In this document: piece after piece, positions 5,759 through 7,624 of the stretch
How the letters are laid out: each line of letters opens with the position of its first letter
Position numbering within the stretch: the first letter of the stretch is position 1
Assembly (NCBI GenBank): GCA_018816605.1
Contig: JAHIVS010000561.1
Location: 1 to 7,624, forward strand
Length of the DNA: 7,624 nucleotides
From: Pseudomonadota bacterium
GTDB lineage: Bacteria > Desulfobacterota > Desulfobacteria > Desulfobacterales > Desulfobacteraceae
Reading direction: 5' to 3'
Translations under genes and position numbers: made by a program
The notes under the pieces: model-generated
The model's input: only the letters and a program-made list of their open reading frames with translations
Told to the model about the DNA's origin: nothing
Database searches by the model: none

Positions 5759-6625
5759 ATGTCAAAGCTTATGGTTGCCGCCACCCAGATGGCATGCACG
5801 GAAAATCTGGACCAAAATATTTCAACGGCGGAAAAACTGGTTTTCACTGCTGCCGAAAAGGGGGCCCGGATCATTTTGCTCCAGGAGCTTTTTGAAACCC
5901 TTTATTTCTGCCAGGAGGAAAAGGCGGAGCATTTTAAGCTGGCAAGCCCCCTGGAAGAAAATAAGGCTGTAAACCATTTTTGTGTCATTGCAAAAAAACT
6001 CAAGCTGGTACTGCCCATCTCCTTTTTTGAAAAAAAGAATGCCGCCCATTACAATACAACGGCCGTGATTGATGCGGATGGAAGTATTCTTGGAATATAT
6101 CGGAAAACGCATATACCGGACGGACCGGGGTATGAAGAAAAATTTTATTTTAATCCGGGCGATACCGGGTTTAACGTCTGGCGAACAAAATATGCCTGCA
6201 TCGGAGTGGGAATCTGCTGGGACCAGTGGTTTCCTGAGGCCGCCCGGATAATGGCATTAAAAGGAGCCCAGATTCTTTTTTATCCCACGGCCATAGGGTC
6301 TGAACCGGCCCATGGCTCCCTGGATTCAAAGGCGCACTGGCAAACCGCCATGCAGGGGCACGCTGCCTGCAACCTGATCCCGGTTGTGGCATCCAACAGG
6401 ATCGGGACTGAATCCTTTGGTGAATCCAGGCTCACCTTTTACGGATCTTCTTTTATTACGGACAATAGAGGCCAGATCCTTAAACAGGCCAATCGGACCG
6501 ATGCCGCTGTGATTCTTTCAGAGTTTGACCTTGACCAGCTTGAACTTCAAAGAGCCGAATGGGGGCTTTTCAGAGACAGGCGGCCTTCCCAGTACAAAAC
6601 CCTGCTCACCGTCAGCGGTGAATGA
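5759..6625 (+). CDS. aguB: N-carbamoylputrescine amidase AguB
   Basis: AguB cleaves N-carbamoylputrescine to putrescine, CO2 and ammonia, the step after AguA. It is a nitrilase-superfamily enzyme of 288 residues, a normal length. The Glu-Lys-Cys catalytic triad is intact: E43 in LLQELFE, K116 in YRKTHIPDG and C153 in GICWDQWFPEAAR. Further family signatures are NTTAVIDADG, YEEKFYFNPGD, HWQTAMQGHAACN and VVASNRIG. The start is supported by AAGGAGG at 5742-5748, 10 bases before the ATG. The 35-base gap after aguA indicates cotranscription. No clear terminator was found in the 65 bases before the convergent hydrolase gene. The close fit to the AguB group and the aguA neighbour make another amidase or nitrilase function unlikely. 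Confidence 0.95.
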   Translation: MSKLMVAATQMACTENLDQNISTAEKLVFTAAEKGARIILLQELFETLYFCQEEKAEHFKLASPLEENKAVNHFCVIAKKLKLVLPISFFEKKNAAHYNTTAVIDADGSILGIYRKTHIPDGPGYEEKFYFNPGDTGFNVWRTKYACIGVGICWDQWFPEAARIMALKGAQILFYPTAIGSEPAHGSLDSKAHWQTAMQGHAACNLIPVVASNRIGTESFGESRLTFYGSSFITDNRGQILKQANRTDAAVILSEFDLDQLELQRAEWGLFRDRRPSQYKTLLTVSGE

Positions 6626-6690
6626 AAAACCATGGTACCCACTTCAGTTTCCCGGTGTTTTGAAATTTTTATCCATCTGCCCATAAGGAT

Positions 6691-7506
6691 TCATAAAAAA
6701 TCCATCAGGGCCTTGGTGATACGTTCCGGTTGTTCCTCCTGGAGAAAATGGCCTGCCCGATCAATGCCGACAAGAAGAGAACCCGGGATATCCTGATGAA
6801 GGCGCCTTGCAAATTTGAAAGGGAAAAACCGATCCTTTTTCCCCCAGAGGATCAGGCTGGGGGTATCAATGGTTCCCAGGGAATGGGGGGATTCAACCAT
6901 CTGGATAGGGGGGATGGCAATGGTCTTGGAAAATGCTTTTTTCCCTTCCGGGCTGTTGATCCAGGGCGTTAAAAACAGGTTCACAACCTCTTCGGAAACA
7001 AGGGAGGTATCATAAAACCCGGTGCAAAGGACTTTTTTAAAAATGGTTTTGTTCAGAAAAAACGGGGTTAAAATGGATTGCTTGAGCAGAAAAATATTGA
7101 GGGAAAGTAAATAGTGCCAGTCTGAATAGGGGCTTGTATTCATTACAACCAGACGGTCAAGGCGCTCTTTGTGTCTCACGGCAAAGCTGAGACCTGCCAT
7201 TCCCCCAAGATCATGGACCACAAGGCTGGCCTGTTCAAGATCCATGGTATCATAGAATTGCCGGATAAATTCCCGCAAAAAATTAAGATCATAGGCAATG
7301 TCTGTCGGTTTGTCGGAGTGTCCGTGCCCCGGGAGATCCGGGGCCAGGATATAAAATTTTTGGGAGAGCGCCGGCATCATCTTCCGCCAGAGAAGAGCGG
7401 ACGAAGGCCAGCCGTGAACCAGAACAAGGGGGGGGTTGGCCGGGCTGCCCGCAATCAGGGTGTGGATGGTCAGGTTGCTTTTTAATCGGATAAATCGGCT
7501 TTCCAT
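6691..7506 (-). CDS. alpha/beta hydrolase with Asp nucleophile (epoxide hydrolase / dehalogenase-like)
   Basis: This is an alpha/beta-hydrolase-fold enzyme of 271 residues without a signal peptide. Visible landmarks are the oxyanion-hole motif HGWP (31-34), DLPGHGHSDKP (57-67), the nucleophile elbow VVHDLGG with D99, the acid D225 in LWGKKDRFFP and the base H253 in AGHFLQEEQPE. An aspartate nucleophile is typical of epoxide hydrolases and haloalkane or fluoroacetate dehalogenases; esterases carry serine there. The residue after D99 is Leu, whereas haloalkane dehalogenases have a halide-binding Trp, so dehalogenase activity is less likely. Lid tyrosines needed by epoxide hydrolases may be Y132 or Y165, but I cannot assign them. 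The substrate is unknown. The start at 7506 is set by AAGGAGA at 7522-7516; an in-frame GTG at 7584 would run through an intergenic hairpin. It converges on aguB and is probably unrelated to polyamine metabolism. Confidence 0.85.
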   Translation of the reverse strand: MESRFIRLKSNLTIHTLIAGSPANPPLVLVHGWPSSALLWRKMMPALSQKFYILAPDLPGHGHSDKPTDIAYDLNFLREFIRQFYDTMDLEQASLVVHDLGGMAGLSFAVRHKERLDRLVVMNTSPYSDWHYLLSLNIFLLKQSILTPFFLNKTIFKKVLCTGFYDTSLVSEEVVNLFLTPWINSPEGKKAFSKTIAIPPIQMVESPHSLGTIDTPSLILWGKKDRFFPFKFARRLHQDIPGSLLVGIDRAGHFLQEEQPERITKALMDFL

Positions 7507-7515
7507 GGATAAAAA

Positions 7516-7522
7516 TCTCCTT
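7516..7522 (-). promoter_or_regulatory. ribosome binding site of the alpha/beta hydrolase
   Basis: On the minus strand this reads AAGGAGA, 9 bases before the ATG at 7506-7504. It supports the 271-residue start over the longer in-frame GTG at 7584. Confidence 0.65.
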
Positions 7523-7531
7523 ATTAAAACA

Positions 7532-7557
7532 GTATTGACCGGACGTCCAGCCAATAC
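7532..7557 (-). terminator. 26-base hairpin/palindrome between two minus-strand genes
   Basis: Two 13-base halves, GTATTGGCTGGAC and GTCCGGTCAATAC on the minus strand, are complementary at every position if two G-U pairs are allowed. On the plus strand the same two positions are A-C mismatches. This strand bias favours an RNA hairpin in minus-strand transcripts, and TGTTTT follows it. It lies 13 bases after the stop of the upstream partial gene and just before the hydrolase ribosome site. It may be a weak terminator or a 5' leader hairpin. A DNA operator for a dimeric repressor remains possible, since the palindrome has no central spacer. Confidence 0.45.
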
Positions 7558-7570
7558 CCGGTTAAAATTT

Positions 7571-7624
7571 TTAGCGGTGGTCACACAAGAGGTCTGTAAT
7601 GCTTATTTCAATGCTGTCCCAGAG
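7571..7624 (-). CDS. probable 3' end of an unidentified gene, cut by the window edge
   Basis: The minus-strand frame entering at 7624 reads LWDSIEISITDLLCDHR and ends with TAA at 7573-7571. It is protein-like, runs in the same direction as the hydrolase and is followed by a hairpin, as expected for a gene end. Seventeen codons do not allow a product name. If real, it is the upstream neighbour of the hydrolase gene, perhaps in the same transcript. Confidence 0.4.
   Translation of the reverse strand, partial: LWDSIEISITDLLCDHR

Noticed and set aside
6606..6690. Terminator between aguB and the convergent hydrolase
   Set aside because: TCACCG/CGGTGA (6606-6621) is a clean 6-bp stem, but it lies inside the aguB end with no T tract; ACCATGGT (6629-6636) is just a short palindrome.
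7599..7624. Possible start of a plus-strand gene (ATG at 7599, GAGGT six bases upstream, MLISMLSQ)
   Set aside because: It overlaps the more convincing minus-strand gene end at 7571-7624, and eight codons cannot support it.

Overview
The window looks like a bacterial chromosome segment from a Gram-negative organism. It is gene dense, of moderate GC content, and has short or overlapping intergenic gaps and strong AGGAGG-type ribosome sites. The protein style would suit an anaerobic Desulfobacterota-like bacterium, but that is only an impression; no rRNA or marker gene is present to confirm it.

Layout. Positions 1-56 may be the 3' end of a plus-strand gene. A small minus-strand gene (81-254) encodes an eight-cysteine, DnaJ-zinc-finger-like protein and has its own well-formed promoter (304-331). 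From about 332 to 702 there is no intact gene: a broken, coding-looking stretch (350-500) is followed by several inverted repeats. From 703 to 6625 six plus-strand genes form one locus: potA, potB, potC, potD, aguA and aguB. Convergent to them is an alpha/beta hydrolase with an aspartate nucleophile (7506-6691, minus). At the right edge is the probable 3' end of another minus-strand gene (7624-7571), separated from the hydrolase by a hairpin.

How the genes work together. PotABCD is a complete polyamine-type ABC importer: ATPase, two permeases and a periplasmic binding protein. AguA converts agmatine to N-carbamoylputrescine and ammonia. AguB cleaves that to putrescine, CO2 and ammonia. Encoded together, they would let the cell take up a polyamine, plausibly agmatine, and make putrescine from it. 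The binding protein keeps the family fold but has changed several residues that line the spermidine pocket of E. coli PotD, which fits a substrate other than spermidine. A candidate internal promoter with an Fnr-like dyad lies before potD, and a strong hairpin lies between potD and aguA. The locus may therefore be expressed as potABC, potD and aguAB modules at different levels.

I did not find a clearly new system. The pathway enzymes are well-known families. The less ordinary items are the altered PotD pocket, the internal regulatory signals, the Cys-rich small protein, the coding remnant upstream of potA and the hairpin near the right edge.
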